Assembly: GCF_024628865.1 (NCBI RefSeq)
Contig: NZ_CP102384.1
Span: 2,925,001 to 2,989,000 of the forward strand
Reading direction: 5' to 3'
DNA from: Sphingopyxis sp. DBS4
GTDB taxonomy: Bacteria > Pseudomonadota > Alphaproteobacteria > Sphingomonadales > Sphingomonadaceae
Length of the DNA stretch: 64,000 nt
The position numbers were made by a program, and so were the translations under genes. Every line of letters begins with the position of its first letter. The stretch's first letter is position 1. Positions 16,151 to 24,873 of this stretch are shown one piece after another. The notes below the pieces were generated by a model that ran no database searches, had not been told where the DNA came from, and saw only the letters and a list, made by a program, of their open reading frames with translations.

Positions 16151-18085
16151 TCAGTTCAGCAGATATTGCTTCCAGAAAAGCAGAGAGGTCCAGAAGGTGT
16201 AATCGACATTCTCCTTCTTGCCCCACTGATGCCCCTCGTTGGTCGCGACCAGATGCCAGGCGGTGCCGCCGTTCCCCCGCACGGCGGCCACGACCTGCTC
16301 GGCCTCCGATGCCGGGACGCGCGGGTCGTTGGCGCCGGTGACGACAAACAGCGGCTTCTTGATGTCGGCGACGCGGGTGAGCGGCGAGATTTCCATCAGC
16401 TTCGCCCGCTGCGCGGCGTCGCGCTCGTCGCCATATTCGACGCGGCGCAGGTCGCGGCGATATTCCTGCGTATTCTCGAGGAAGGTCACGAAGTTCGAGA
16501 TGGCGACGACGCACAGGTTCGCGCGCAGCTTGTCGGCGAAATGCGTCGCGGCGGCATAGCACATATAGCCGCCATAGCTGCGCCCGGTCAGCCCGAAGCG
16601 TGCCGCGTCGAGCCCGGGATCCTTCGCCAGCGCGTCGAGGAACACGCCCATGTCCTTGACGCTGTCCTCGCGCTTGAACGGCCCGTTGTCGAGGCCGACG
16701 AAGCGCTTGCCATAGCCGGTCGAGCCGCGGACGTTGGGGTAGAAATAGGCGACCCCCAACTCGCCCACGATATAGTTGGTGCTGCCCAGATACTCGGGGC
16801 GCCACTGGCTTTCCGGCCCGCCGTGGACGTGCATGATCAGCGGGCGCTTGCCGGGGAATTTCGCGGGATCGGGGCGATAGAGGAAACCCGACATCTCCAG
16901 ACCGTCGAAGCTCTTGATCGTGACCAGTTCGGGCTCGATGTTGCGCGCGGCGTCGAGCCCGCCGGTCTCGCTTTGCGTCCAGCGCGTCACGGCGAGCGTT
17001 TCGGGATCGACGCTATAGGCGTCGGCGGCGCTACGCGCCGAGGTGAAGCCGAGGCCGATCGCGCCCCACGGCGCAATCTCGAGATGGCCGATCACGCCCG
17101 CGGGCAGCCCATCGACCGTCCGCGCGGCGCCGCTCGCGACATCGAGCACGCGCAACCGGCTCACCCCCGCCTCGTTGATCGCATAGGCGATGAAGCGCCC
17201 GTCGGGCGAGATGTCGAACGCCTCGACGTCCCATTTTTCGGCCGGGCCGCGCGGCGTGAAGGCGCCGGTCTTCGGGTCGAGGGTGCCGAGGCGCAGCACG
17301 TCGCTGCCGGCATCGCTCGTGGCCCAGATCGTGCCGTCGGGCGCGAAGGACGCGCCCTCGAAAGCGATCTTCTTCTTGTGATCGCCGATCGGCGTCATCT
17401 TGCCGCTTGCGAGGTCGAGGCGGAACAGGTCGGTCTTTTCGATCGAGGCCGATCGCACGACCAGCGCCCAGCTCTTGTCGGGCGCGAAGCCCGCGACCGA
17501 CCAGCCGTTGCTGTCGACCTGCGCCGCCATCCGCATCGACGCGGGATCGCGCGGGTTCATGACGTAAATATCGTTGTCGCGGCCGTTACGCCGCGTCGAG
17601 GTGAAAGCGACGAGGCTGCCGTCCTTGCTCCACGCATCGAGCGAATTGCGGCTCTTGCCGTCGGTGAGCAGGCGAAGGCGCCCGTCGTTCATCGCATAGA
17701 TCTGATAGAATTCGCTGCCGCCGACGTCCTTCTGGACCAGCATCACGTCGCCATTGGCGGGCGACCAGCCGCCATGTGCGACCGGTTCCGCTTCGAAGGT
17801 CAATTGCTCGCGCGCGGCCAGCGGGCGGGCGACACGGTGAAGCTGCGTCGTGTTGCCGAAGCGCGTCGCGATCAGCATCGATTTGTCGGCGGGATTCCAG
17901 CCGACGAAGGCGGCGCCGCGATATTCCATATAGGGGCGCGTCGCGGCGGTCAGCTCGGCGGGCACCGCGGGCACGCCGTCGGCGACGAGCGCCGCAGGCC
18001 GCGGTTCGACCGCCGCTTCGCCGTCGGCGGCGGCCGCGGACGCGAGCGGTAGGGTCAGGGCGGCGAGAGCGGCCAGATAACGCAT
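16151..18085 (-). CDS. S9-family peptidase (prolyl oligopeptidase-like)
   Basis: A 644-residue secreted serine peptidase. The signal peptide (MRYLAALAALTLPLASAAAA) precedes a beta-propeller with repeated WSPANGDVM- and WSKDGSLVAF-like blades, then an alpha/beta-hydrolase domain from about residue 400. Catalytic residues are Ser about 503 in GRSYGGYM, Asp about 587 in GANDPRVP and His about 619 in NEGHQW. ATG 18085 is preceded by AGGGG; an ATG 12 codons upstream would precede the signal peptide with a non-signal sequence. Dipeptidyl- or acyl-peptidase specificity cannot be told. It is unrelated in blade sequence to the S9A enzyme at 27189. Confidence 0.9.
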   Translation of the reverse strand: MRYLAALAALTLPLASAAAADGEAAVEPRPAALVADGVPAVPAELTAATRPYMEYRGAAFVGWNPADKSMLIATRFGNTTQLHRVARPLAAREQLTFEAEPVAHGGWSPANGDVMLVQKDVGGSEFYQIYAMNDGRLRLLTDGKSRNSLDAWSKDGSLVAFTSTRRNGRDNDIYVMNPRDPASMRMAAQVDSNGWSVAGFAPDKSWALVVRSASIEKTDLFRLDLASGKMTPIGDHKKKIAFEGASFAPDGTIWATSDAGSDVLRLGTLDPKTGAFTPRGPAEKWDVEAFDISPDGRFIAYAINEAGVSRLRVLDVASGAARTVDGLPAGVIGHLEIAPWGAIGLGFTSARSAADAYSVDPETLAVTRWTQSETGGLDAARNIEPELVTIKSFDGLEMSGFLYRPDPAKFPGKRPLIMHVHGGPESQWRPEYLGSTNYIVGELGVAYFYPNVRGSTGYGKRFVGLDNGPFKREDSVKDMGVFLDALAKDPGLDAARFGLTGRSYGGYMCYAAATHFADKLRANLCVVAISNFVTFLENTQEYRRDLRRVEYGDERDAAQRAKLMEISPLTRVADIKKPLFVVTGANDPRVPASEAEQVVAAVRGNGGTAWHLVATNEGHQWGKKENVDYTFWTSLLFWKQYLLN

Positions 18086-18391
18086 CGATGATTTTCCCCT
18101 GCTGCCGAAGACGAGCGGCAAGCGATACCCGCTCGGCTATCTGATGCAAAGGTTGCGGGCGGAAACCGCTTCACCATCGACCGGCCAGGGCCGTTCATCG
18201 CGAAATGGTCACAAAATACGGCGAATAGCGCCGATATGGCAGCGATTGAGGCATCCCAACCCGGATTCGTGGCGAATCCGCGACGAAGCGAATGCAAAAA
18301 TTAACGAATCGCTGGCAGAGTGTCTTGACTTGGGAATTTTTGGGGCAAAACGTGGCGTTTCTGGGAATCGCCAGCCGGAGGGGCTGAAAAC

Positions 18392-18790
18392 ATGGCATCG
18401 ACGTTCGGACCGCGCCTCTGGCGCCGATCGACTGCAAGCGTACCGCCGGCACGCAGCCTGGGTCGCCGCATGACCGTCCACGCCGCCGCCGCCCTCATCG
18501 CCTTTGCCGCCTTGCAGATATGGCTCGTGACGAGCGCAGTCGCCGCCGGAGCGCCGTCGGCGCTGATCGCGGTGGCGCTCGTCATGCTCCTCGCGCTCGC
18601 CGTCCCGATCGCGCGGATGACCGAACGCCATTGGTATCATCTCAGCCGCCAGGCGCTGGCGAGCTGGGGCCTCCACGCGCGTTTCCGCCGCGACGTCCGC
18701 CGCCTGTGGGCCGCCGCGCTGACTTTGCCCTTTCTGTGGGTCAGCGGCGCGATGGCCGCTACCGACGCCATCGCCGCGATCGCGCGCTGA
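18392..18790 (+). CDS. Small membrane protein of unknown function
   Basis: A 132-residue protein with an Arg/Ser-rich N-terminus (about 1-27), two adjacent hydrophobic helices (about 28-52 and 56-73), a basic amphipathic segment (ERHWYHLSRQALASWGLHARFRRDVRRLW) and a final hydrophobic stretch. No family recognised. The ATG at 18392 follows GGAGGGG by 8 bases, which supports it; the in-frame Met at residue 27 is an alternative start directly before the first helix. The 270-base region upstream is less GC-rich than the surroundings, with TTGACT at 18325-18330 as a possible -35, but no convincing -10. Confidence 0.6.
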   Translation: MASTFGPRLWRRSTASVPPARSLGRRMTVHAAAALIAFAALQIWLVTSAVAAGAPSALIAVALVMLLALAVPIARMTERHWYHLSRQALASWGLHARFRRDVRRLWAAALTLPFLWVSGAMAATDAIAAIAR

Positions 18791-18806
18791 TCCTTTCCCA
18801 TCTCGC

Positions 18807-18828
18807 CATCCCGGCGAAGGCCGGGATG
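18807..18828. repeat. Short hairpin CATCCCGGC-GAAG-GCCGGGATG
   Basis: A nine-base perfect stem with a GAAG loop, between the small membrane gene and pmbA. It is a single half of the larger palindrome seen at 14700-14777, so it looks like a solo copy of that repeat. Confidence 0.75.
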
Positions 18829-18890
18829 ACGGAGGTATCGAATCCGACATAGATTTTGACGCTGGCCCGCGCGCCGTATAGGGCGCGGAC

Positions 18891-20234
18891 ATGCTGACCG
18901 TTTCCGAAGCCCTGGATCGCGCGCAGATGCTCTGCGACGCCGCGACGAAAGCCGGCGCCGACGCCGCCGACGCGCTCTATTACTGCAACGCCGCCACCTC
19001 GGTCTCGATGCGCCTCGGCGCGCTCGAGGATGTCGAGCGGTCCGAAGGACAGGACATTTCGCTCCGTGTCTTCGTCGGCCAGCGCAGCGCCAGCGTGTCG
19101 ACCGCCGACATGGATGCCGGCGAGCTCGCCAAACTGGTCGAGCGCTGCGTCGCCATGGCGCGTGAGGCGCCGGAAGATCCCTATGCCGGCCTCGCACCCG
19201 AGGACCGGCTGTTCAAGGGGCCAGTGCCCGATTTCGATCTCGACGACGGCAGCGAAGCCGATCCGCAGGCGCTGCGCGAAGCCGCCCTCGCGGTCGAGGA
19301 AGCGGCGCGCGCGGTTGCAGGCGTCACCAACAGCGAAGGCGGCAGCGCCAGCCACAGCCGCACCCGCTTCGCGCTCGCGACCAGCCACGGCTTCGCCGGC
19401 GGCTATGGGTCGAGCGGACACAGCCTGTCGGCGAGCGTCATCGCGGGCGAAGGCGCGGCGATGCAGCGCGACTATGGCTGGCACAGCGCGCACCACCTGT
19501 CCGATCTCGAAAGTGTCGAAGCGATCGGCACGCGCGCGGGCATCCGCGCCGTGGCGCGACTGAATCCCGGCAAGGCGCCGGTCGGCAAGGTGCCGGTGCT
19601 GCTTGATCCGCGCGTCAGCGGCGGCATCGTCGGCCATCTTCTCTCCGCGATTGCCGGGCCTGCGGTCGCGCGCGGCACCAGCTTCCTGCTCGGCAAGGAA
19701 GACCAGCCGCTTTTCGACAGCGCCATCGTCATCCGCGACGATCCGCACCGGCCGCGCGGCCTGCGGAGCCGCGCCTTCGATGGCGAGGGCCTGCCGACCG
19801 CACCGCGCGACATCGTGACCGGGGGCAAGATCACCGGCTGGCTGCTCGACACGGCGTCGGCGAAACAGCTCGGCCTCCAGCCCACCGGCCATGCCAGCCG
19901 CGGCGGCGGCGCGGCGGGCGTGACCGCCAGCAACCTTCACCTCGCGGCGGGGGCGCTGAGCCCGGAGGAGCTGATGGCCGACATCAAGGAAGGCGTCTAT
20001 CTGACCGAGCTGATCGGCCAGGGCGTCAATCCCGTCACCGGCGACTATAGTCGCGGCGCGTCGGGCTTCGTCATCCGCGACGGTCGGATCGCGGGCCCGA
20101 TTGCCGAATTTACGGTGGCGAGCAATCTGGTCGATATGTTCGCCGCGCTCATCCCCGCCAACGACCTCGAATTTCGCCACGCGGTCAATGCGCCGACCCT
20201 CCGTATCGACGGCATGACCGTCGCGAGCGCCTAG
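18891..20234 (+). CDS. pmbA: PmbA/TldA-type metallopeptidase subunit
   Basis: A 447-residue member of the TldD/PmbA (U62) family, cytoplasmic proteases that in E. coli mature microcin B17 and degrade CcdA. Signatures include an N-terminal cap (ALDRAQMLCDAATKAGADAAD), GVTNSEGGSASHS, the mid-protein RNP-like LDPRVSGGIVGHLLSAIAGPAV, and the C-terminal GVYLTELIGQGVNPVTGDYSRGASGFVI. It lacks HExxxH, as PmbA subunits do, consistent with PmbA rather than TldD. The partner tldD is not in the window. It is followed after ten bases by the CysQ-like gene, so they form an operon. Confidence 0.92.
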   Translation: MLTVSEALDRAQMLCDAATKAGADAADALYYCNAATSVSMRLGALEDVERSEGQDISLRVFVGQRSASVSTADMDAGELAKLVERCVAMAREAPEDPYAGLAPEDRLFKGPVPDFDLDDGSEADPQALREAALAVEEAARAVAGVTNSEGGSASHSRTRFALATSHGFAGGYGSSGHSLSASVIAGEGAAMQRDYGWHSAHHLSDLESVEAIGTRAGIRAVARLNPGKAPVGKVPVLLDPRVSGGIVGHLLSAIAGPAVARGTSFLLGKEDQPLFDSAIVIRDDPHRPRGLRSRAFDGEGLPTAPRDIVTGGKITGWLLDTASAKQLGLQPTGHASRGGGAAGVTASNLHLAAGALSPEELMADIKEGVYLTELIGQGVNPVTGDYSRGASGFVIRDGRIAGPIAEFTVASNLVDMFAALIPANDLEFRHAVNAPTLRIDGMTVASA

Positions 20235-20244
20235 GCCTTCCGCC

Positions 20245-21030
20245 ATGCCCGGCCATAACCTCGAAGCCGTGATCGCCGCGACCCGCGAGGTCGGCGACAT
20301 GGCGATGGCGCGCTGGCGCGGCGAGGGCAAGGCGGTCAGCGTCTGGAACAAGTCGCACGACAATCCGGTCAGCGACGTCGACCTGGCGGTCGATGCGCGG
20401 CTGAAGGCGGTGCTCGGCGCGATCGAGCCGCGCGCCGGCTGGCTGTCCGAAGAGACCGCCGACAATGAAGACCGCCTGGCGTGCCGCGCGATGTGGTGCG
20501 TCGATCCGATCGACGGCACGCGCGATTTCATCCGCGGCCGCCCCGGCTGGTGCGTGTCGGTCGCGCTCGTCGTCGACGGCACGCCCGAACTCGGCGTCCT
20601 CTATGCCCCCGCGCTGGACGAATTGTGGGTCGCACAAAAGGGGCATGGCGCGACGCTCAACGGCGAGGCGCTGCGCGCGAGCCGCCGGATGATCTTCGAC
20701 GGATCGCGCGTCCCCGCCGACAGCCTGCCCAAGATCGACCGCGACCTGATCATGGTCACCAAGCCGAACAGCATCGCGTTGCGCATGGCGCTCGTCGCCG
20801 ACGACCGCGCCGACCTGGTCGCGACGCTGCGCTGGGGGTTCGAATGGGACGTCGCCGCCGCGGCACTGATCGCGACCGAAGCGGGCGCGGTCGTCACCGA
20901 CGCTTTCGGCGAGCCGCTGGTCTTCAACACCCCGCGCGCGCAGGCCTTCGGCGTCATCGCCTGCGCCCCCGGGATCCACCGCGCCGTCGTGGGGCGGCTG
21001 CACGAACGCGCGGTAGCGTTGACTTCGTAA
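20245..21030 (+). CDS. cysQ: Inositol-monophosphatase-superfamily phosphatase, CysQ-like
   Basis: A 261-residue lithium-sensitive phosphatase. Metal-binding motifs are SEE (Glu69-Glu70), DPIDGTRDFIRG (Asp87, Asp90) and the C-terminal WDVAAAALIATEAGAVVTD. RDFIRG after DPIDGT and the compact size suit CysQ, which hydrolyses 3'-phosphoadenosine 5'-phosphate during sulfate assimilation; a general inositol phosphatase is the alternative. It forms an operon with pmbA, an association found in other alphaproteobacteria as far as I recall. Confidence 0.85.
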   Translation: MPGHNLEAVIAATREVGDMAMARWRGEGKAVSVWNKSHDNPVSDVDLAVDARLKAVLGAIEPRAGWLSEETADNEDRLACRAMWCVDPIDGTRDFIRGRPGWCVSVALVVDGTPELGVLYAPALDELWVAQKGHGATLNGEALRASRRMIFDGSRVPADSLPKIDRDLIMVTKPNSIALRMALVADDRADLVATLRWGFEWDVAAAALIATEAGAVVTDAFGEPLVFNTPRAQAFGVIACAPGIHRAVVGRLHERAVALTS

Positions 21031-21090
21031 TCGGCGCTTTCCTACTTTGTCGGTCGATGCCAGTATCGATTATCGCCGCGCCAAAGAGGG

Positions 21091-21149
21091 CTTAAGGCGA
21101 CAAAGGATACAGTTTCGAGCGTTCCGTCCGTATCCTTTGTAGCTTTAAG
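21091..21149. promoter_or_regulatory. Long hairpin between cysQ and the alpha operon
   Basis: Arms 21091-21110 and 21130-21149 pair over 20 positions with two mismatches; the inner 11 bases (ACAAAGGATAC / GTATCCTTTGT) are perfect and the loop is 19 bases. There is no T-tract. It may terminate or process the cysQ transcript or sit upstream of the rpsM promoter. Its sequence is unlike the dispersed palindromes. Confidence 0.6.
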
Positions 21150-21193
21150 GCAGGCCATCGCCCTTCGGCCCACCGCAAAGCCGGGCACATTGC

Positions 21194-21222
21194 TTGACTT
21201 TCGGCCCGACTCACCTTAGTTG
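21194..21222 (+). promoter_or_regulatory. Putative promoter of the alpha operon
   Basis: TTGACT (21194-21199) and TAGTTG (21217-21222) are 17 bases apart, 138 bases before the rpsM start. The -35 is good and the -10 moderate. It implies a leader of about 130 bases. Confidence 0.45.
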
Positions 21223-21314
21223 CGCATGCATTCCGACAGCCTGACCGGACGGCGAAACGCGGCTAGCGTATTCGTGGTCCGTTTTTTGCGTTGGAAATCA
21301 GACGCTTTGAGATA

Positions 21315-21336
21315 GGACTCGTCTGCCAGCGAGTCC
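21315..21336 (+). promoter_or_regulatory. Leader hairpin next to rpsM ribosome binding site
   Basis: GGACTCG (21315-21321) and CGAGTCC (21330-21336) form a perfect seven-base stem with an eight-base loop, just before GGAGCAGGAG, the Shine-Dalgarno region of rpsM. Its position suggests translational control of the ribosomal protein operon. Confidence 0.45.
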
Positions 21337-21359
21337 TGTGGAGCAGGAGAAAGAACAGC

Positions 21360-21728
21360 ATGGCACGTATCGCGGGCGTCAACCTGCCCACCAACAAGCG
21401 CGTTATCATCGCGCTCACCTATATCCACGGCATCGGCCGCAAGACCGCCGTCGACATCGCCGACAAGCTGGGCATCGACCACAGCCGTCGCATCCAGGAT
21501 CTTTCGGACGCCGAAATCCTCCAGATCCGCGAAACGCTCGACGCCGACCACACGGTCGAGGGTGACCTTCGCCGCAACACGGCGATGAACATCAAGCGCC
21601 TGATGGACCTCGCCTGCTATCGCGGCCTGCGTCATCGCAAGGGCCTTCCCGTCCGCGGCCAGCGCACGCACACCAATGCGCGCACCCGCAAGGGCAAGGC
21701 GAAGCCGATCGCCGGCAAGAAGAAGTAA
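21360..21728 (+). CDS. rpsM: Small-subunit ribosomal protein uS13
   Basis: A 122-residue S13, standard length. [25 protein letters not shown] at the N-terminus and the C-terminal [23 protein letters not shown] are diagnostic. It binds the head of the 30S subunit and contacts tRNA and uL5. The ATG at 21360 follows GGAGCAGGAG. First gene of rpsM-rpsK-rpoA-rplQ; rpsD, present in the E. coli alpha operon, is absent, and the upstream neighbour is cysQ and not secY/adk. Confidence 0.98.
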   Translation: MARIAGVNLPTNKRVIIALTYIHGIGRKTAVDIADKLGIDHSRRIQDLSDAEILQIRETLDADHTVEGDLRRNTAMNIKRLMDLACYRGLRHRKGLPVRGQRTHTNARTRKGKAKPIAGKKK

Positions 21729-21806
21729 GCCGGTTTTTCCGCGCCGGTGGCCGCCCTTCGACGGCTGCGCCCCGGCCCGCTTCAGGATTTAGGACAGGAT
21801 TTCAAC

Positions 21807-22196
21807 ATGGCTCGTGAACCGCAGCGCCTTCGTCGGCGCGAACGCAAGAATATCTCGTCGGGTGTGGCCCACGTCAACGCGACCTTCAACAACACGATGA
21901 TCACCATCACCGACGCGCAGGGCAATGCAATTGCCTGGTCGAGCGCCGGCATGATGGGCTTCAAGGGCAGCCGCAAGTCGACTCCCTATGCGGCGCAGGT
22001 CTGCGCCGAAGATGCGGGCAAGAAGGCCGCCGAGCACGGCGTCCGCACCCTCGAAGTCGAGGTCAAGGGCCCCGGCGCCGGTCGTGAATCGGCGCTCCGC
22101 GCCTTGCAGGCGGTCGGTTTCCACATCACGTCGATCCGCGACGTGACGCCGATCCCGCACAATGGTGTCCGCCCGGCCAAGCGCCGCCGCGTCTGA
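21807..22196 (+). CDS. rpsK: Small-subunit ribosomal protein uS11
   Basis: A 129-residue S11, which forms part of the 30S platform. Characteristic segments: [44 protein letters not shown] and the C-terminal [20 protein letters not shown]. The ATG at 21807 has AGGACAGGA upstream. It lies 78 bases after rpsM in the same operon. Confidence 0.98.
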   Translation: MAREPQRLRRRERKNISSGVAHVNATFNNTMITITDAQGNAIAWSSAGMMGFKGSRKSTPYAAQVCAEDAGKKAAEHGVRTLEVEVKGPGAGRESALRALQAVGFHITSIRDVTPIPHNGVRPAKRRRV

Positions 22197-22296
22197 CGCC
22201 TTTTCGGGCGCGCCCCGCCGGGGCTCGCCCGCACCAAATCTCTCGCTGGATGGGTAGCCGACCCCTGCCCGTCCCGCCCAAAGCAAAGGGAAGTCC

Positions 22297-23355
22297 ATGA
22301 CTGTCAATATCCGGAACTGGCAGGAATTGAAGAAGCCCAGCAACCTGGAAATCAAGGCCGGCGGCGACGGCAAGCGCAAGGCGACCTTCGTCGCCGAACC
22401 GCTTGAGCGCGGTTTCGGCCTGACGCTCGGCAACGCGCTGCGCCGCGTTCTGCTCTCGTCGCTCCAGGGTGCGGCCATCACATCGATCAAGATCGAGAAC
22501 GTCCTGCACGAATTCTCGAGCCTGGCCGGCGTGCGCGAGGATGTCACCGACATCGTCCTCAACGTCAAGCAGATCGCGCTCAAGATGGAAGGCGAAGGCC
22601 CGAAGCGGCTGCAGCTTTCGGCCACTGGTCCCGCGACCGTCAAGGCCGGCGACATCATGGTGTCGGGCGACATCAAGGTGATGAACCCGAACCATGTCAT
22701 CTGCCACCTCGACGACGGCGCGACGCTGAACATGGAACTCGTCGCCGACACCGGCAAGGGCTACGTCCCCGCGACCGCCAATCGCCCGGCCGACGCGCCG
22801 ATCGGCCTGATCCCGGTAGACTCGCTCTTCTCGCCCGTCCGCCAGGTCGCCTACAAGGTCGACAATGCGCGCATCGGCCAGGAACTCGACTTCGACAAGC
22901 TGAGCCTGACCGTCGAAACCGACGGCACGGTGACCCCGGAAGACGCCGTCGCTTACGCCGCGCGCATCCTCCAGGACCAGCTTCAGGTCTTCGTCCACTT
23001 CGAAGAAGCGATGAACGACAGCGGCATGATCGGCATGGCGGCGCCGTCGACCACCGCCGACGAGTCCGACGTCAACCAACTCAACCGCTTCCTTCTCAAA
23101 AAGGTCGACGAGCTGGAACTGTCGGTTCGCAGCGCAAACTGCCTCAAGAACGACAACATCATCTACATCGGCGATCTGGTCCAGAAGACCGAAGCCGAAA
23201 TGCTTCGCACCCCGAACTTCGGCCGCAAGTCCCTGAACGAAATCAAGGAAGTGCTGTCGTCGATGGGTCTGCGCCTCGGCATGGATATCCCCGGCTGGCC
23301 GCCGGAAAATATCGAGGAAATGGCAAAGAAGCTCGAGCAGGAACTGCTTGGGTAA
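22297..23355 (+). CDS. rpoA: RNA polymerase alpha subunit
   Basis: A 352-residue RpoA. The N-terminal assembly domain contains [21 protein letters not shown] (about 37-57) and the C-terminal domain, which touches UP elements and activators, contains [29 protein letters not shown] and [15 protein letters not shown] linker around residues 235-270 joins them. It follows rpsK by 100 bases. AAAGGGAAG precedes the ATG. Confidence 0.98.
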   Translation: MTVNIRNWQELKKPSNLEIKAGGDGKRKATFVAEPLERGFGLTLGNALRRVLLSSLQGAAITSIKIENVLHEFSSLAGVREDVTDIVLNVKQIALKMEGEGPKRLQLSATGPATVKAGDIMVSGDIKVMNPNHVICHLDDGATLNMELVADTGKGYVPATANRPADAPIGLIPVDSLFSPVRQVAYKVDNARIGQELDFDKLSLTVETDGTVTPEDAVAYAARILQDQLQVFVHFEEAMNDSGMIGMAAPSTTADESDVNQLNRFLLKKVDELELSVRSANCLKNDNIIYIGDLVQKTEAEMLRTPNFGRKSLNEIKEVLSSMGLRLGMDIPGWPPENIEEMAKKLEQELLG

Positions 23356-23367
23356 TTCCAGACTGTG

Positions 23368-23385
23368 CCCCGGCGAACGCCGGGG
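23368..23385. repeat. Hairpin CCCCGGC-GAAC-GCCGGGG between rpoA and rplQ
   Basis: A perfect seven-base stem with a GAAC loop, 12 bases after the rpoA stop. It resembles the short dispersed hairpins of the TCCCGGCGAAGG type. It lacks a T-tract, so it is more likely a repeat or RNA-processing site than a terminator. Confidence 0.55.
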
Positions 23386-23471
23386 TCCAGCTGCAACGGG
23401 AATGGGTTGCCCCGCAAGCAACCTGGTCTGGGCTACCTCACACGGGCTCTTAACGAACGAAGGACTATATC

Positions 23472-23891
23472 ATGCGTCATAAATCGGGTGGCCGGAAGCT
23501 TCAGCGCACGAGCGCACATCGCACGGCCCTGTTCCGCAACATGTCGGCCTCGCTCATCAAGCATGAGCAGATCACGACGACCGTCGCCAAGGCGAAGGAA
23601 CTGCGTCCCTATATCGAAAAGCTGGTCACGCTCGCGAAGCGCGGCGGTCTGGCCAATCGCCGTCTGGCGATGAGCCGCCTGATGGACGACACCCAGCTCG
23701 TGAAGCTGTTCGACGTCCTCGCCGAGCGCTACAAGGACCGCAACGGCGGTTACACCCGCATCATCAAGGCCGGCATCCGCGCCTCGGACGCGGCGCCGAT
23801 CGCGATCATCGAATTCGTCGACCGCGACGTCGATGCCAAGGGCCAGGATTCGGGCCCGGTGCTGACCGACGAGGAACTGGAAGACGCGTAA
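23472..23891 (+). CDS. rplQ: Large-subunit ribosomal protein bL17
   Basis: A 139-residue L17. [24 protein letters not shown] and the [21 protein letters not shown] stretch are diagnostic. The C-terminal acidic tail extends about 20 residues beyond the E. coli protein, as in other alphaproteobacteria. Last gene of the operon, followed by a strong terminator. Confidence 0.98.
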   Translation: MRHKSGGRKLQRTSAHRTALFRNMSASLIKHEQITTTVAKAKELRPYIEKLVTLAKRGGLANRRLAMSRLMDDTQLVKLFDVLAERYKDRNGGYTRIIKAGIRASDAAPIAIIEFVDRDVDAKGQDSGPVLTDEELEDA

Positions 23892-23921
23892 GACGCGGAT
23901 TTCCAGCGACACAGGATCAAG

Positions 23922-23957
23922 GGCGGCGTCCGAAAGGATGGCCGCCCTTTTCTTTTG
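23922..23957 (+). terminator. Rho-independent terminator of the alpha operon
   Basis: GGGCGGC (23922-23928) pairs with GCCGCCC (23942-23948), followed directly by TTTTCTTTT. It sits 30 bases after the rplQ stop. Confidence 0.92.
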
Positions 23958-24008
23958 GGTCGAAGGCGAGGCTGCATTGGGGTGGGGAGCAACCCCTTCC
24001 CAACTTTC

Positions 24009-24196
24009 GTCATTCCCGCGAAAGCGGGAACCCGGAGTGGGGTCAGCCGACGCACGCTCTGGGTTCCCGCTTTCGCGGGAATGACGAAGATAAGAGATGC
24101 TGCGCGCGACTTTCAGGCTCTCGTCATCCCGGACTTGATCCGGGATCCATCAACCGGCGCTGCGAGAATGGATCCCGGATCAAGTCCGGCATGACG
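24009..24196. repeat. Two tandem extragenic palindromes
   Basis: The first pairs 24009-24034 with 24062-24087 without mismatch (CGTCATTCCCGCGAAAGC..., same family as 900-969). The second pairs 24122-24150 with 24168-24196 with one mismatch (CGTCATCCCGGACTTGATCC...). They fill most of the 396-base gap between rplQ and the GbsR-type gene. No gene is seen there. Confidence 0.88.
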
Positions 24197-24252
24197 ATGA
24201 AAGATAGGTCCGCAATCGGTCGAGACCGGCCATTCCCGAAAAAAGCCGCCGC

Positions 24253-24298
24253 TTGACATTACATCCCTTTCATCAGATATTTCTGTTATGACAGAAAT
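24253..24298 (+). promoter_or_regulatory. GbsR-type gene promoter with operator across the start codon
   Basis: TTGACA (24253-24258), 17-base spacer, GATATT (24276-24281). ATTTCTGT (24279-24286) and ACAGAAAT (24291-24298) form a perfect inverted repeat around TATG, which contains the ATG at 24288. Transcription would start close to the ATG, and no Shine-Dalgarno sequence is seen, so the mRNA is probably leaderless and the operator covers the initiation region. Confidence 0.65.
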
Positions 24299-24863
24299 TA
24301 TCGAACATACGGCAAAGCTGTCCCCGGCTGCTACCGAGTTCATTCTCCACTGGGGCAATCTTGGCAGCCAATGGGGCGTCAACCGGTCGGTGGCGCAGAT
24401 CCACGCGCTGCTCTTCGTCAGCGACCGCGCGCTGCACGCCGAGGAGATCGCCGAGCTGCTCGGGCTCGCGCGCTCGAACGTCTCCAATTCGATCAAGGAA
24501 CTGCTTGGCTGGCGGCTGATCGAGCGCGTGCCGTTGCTCGGCGACCGGCGCGACCATTTCACCGCCGAAAAGGACATATGGGAAATGGTCACCCGCATCG
24601 CGGCGGGTCGCAAGGCGCGCGAGGTCGACCCGGCCGAGGCCGCACTGAAAGCCTGCGTCGCCCGCGCCGCGACCGACCCCGACCTCAGTGCCGACGCGAA
24701 AGCCCGGCTTGGCGAAATGCTCGATTTCGTGACGGTGATGAGCCGCTGGCACGATGAGATGCTGCAGGTGCCCAAACCCGCGCTGATGCGGCTGATCAAG
24801 CTCGGTGCCGGGGTGACGAAGCTGATCAACTGGCGGCCCGGCAAGGGCAAAGCGGCAAAATAG
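24288..24863 (+). CDS. GbsR/MarR-family transcriptional regulator
   Basis: A 191-residue winged-helix regulator of the GbsR branch of MarR. The opening ATEFILHWGNLGSQWGVNRSVAQIHALLFVSDRALHAEEIAELLGLARSNVSNSIKEL contains the helix-turn-helix (about 50-75) and the family-typical WG motif. The wing is GDRRDHFTAEKD. The C-terminal half is helical and ends in a Lys/Trp-rich tail. It is the first gene of a three-gene operon with the DUF4166 and TIGR01777 proteins and should control it through the start-codon palindrome. The effector is unknown. Confidence 0.85.
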   Translation: MTEIIEHTAKLSPAATEFILHWGNLGSQWGVNRSVAQIHALLFVSDRALHAEEIAELLGLARSNVSNSIKELLGWRLIERVPLLGDRRDHFTAEKDIWEMVTRIAAGRKAREVDPAEAALKACVARAATDPDLSADAKARLGEMLDFVTVMSRWHDEMLQVPKPALMRLIKLGAGVTKLINWRPGKGKAAK

Positions 24864-24873
24864 GAGACGGATC

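Noticed and set aside
16166..18052. Plus-strand open frame opposite the S9 peptidase
   Set aside because: Compositional shadow; the minus strand carries a signal peptide and full catalytic triad.
24009..24196. CRISPR-like array of palindromic repeats
   Set aside because: Two different palindromes, no regular repeat-spacer pattern and no cas genes; they are dispersed extragenic palindromes.
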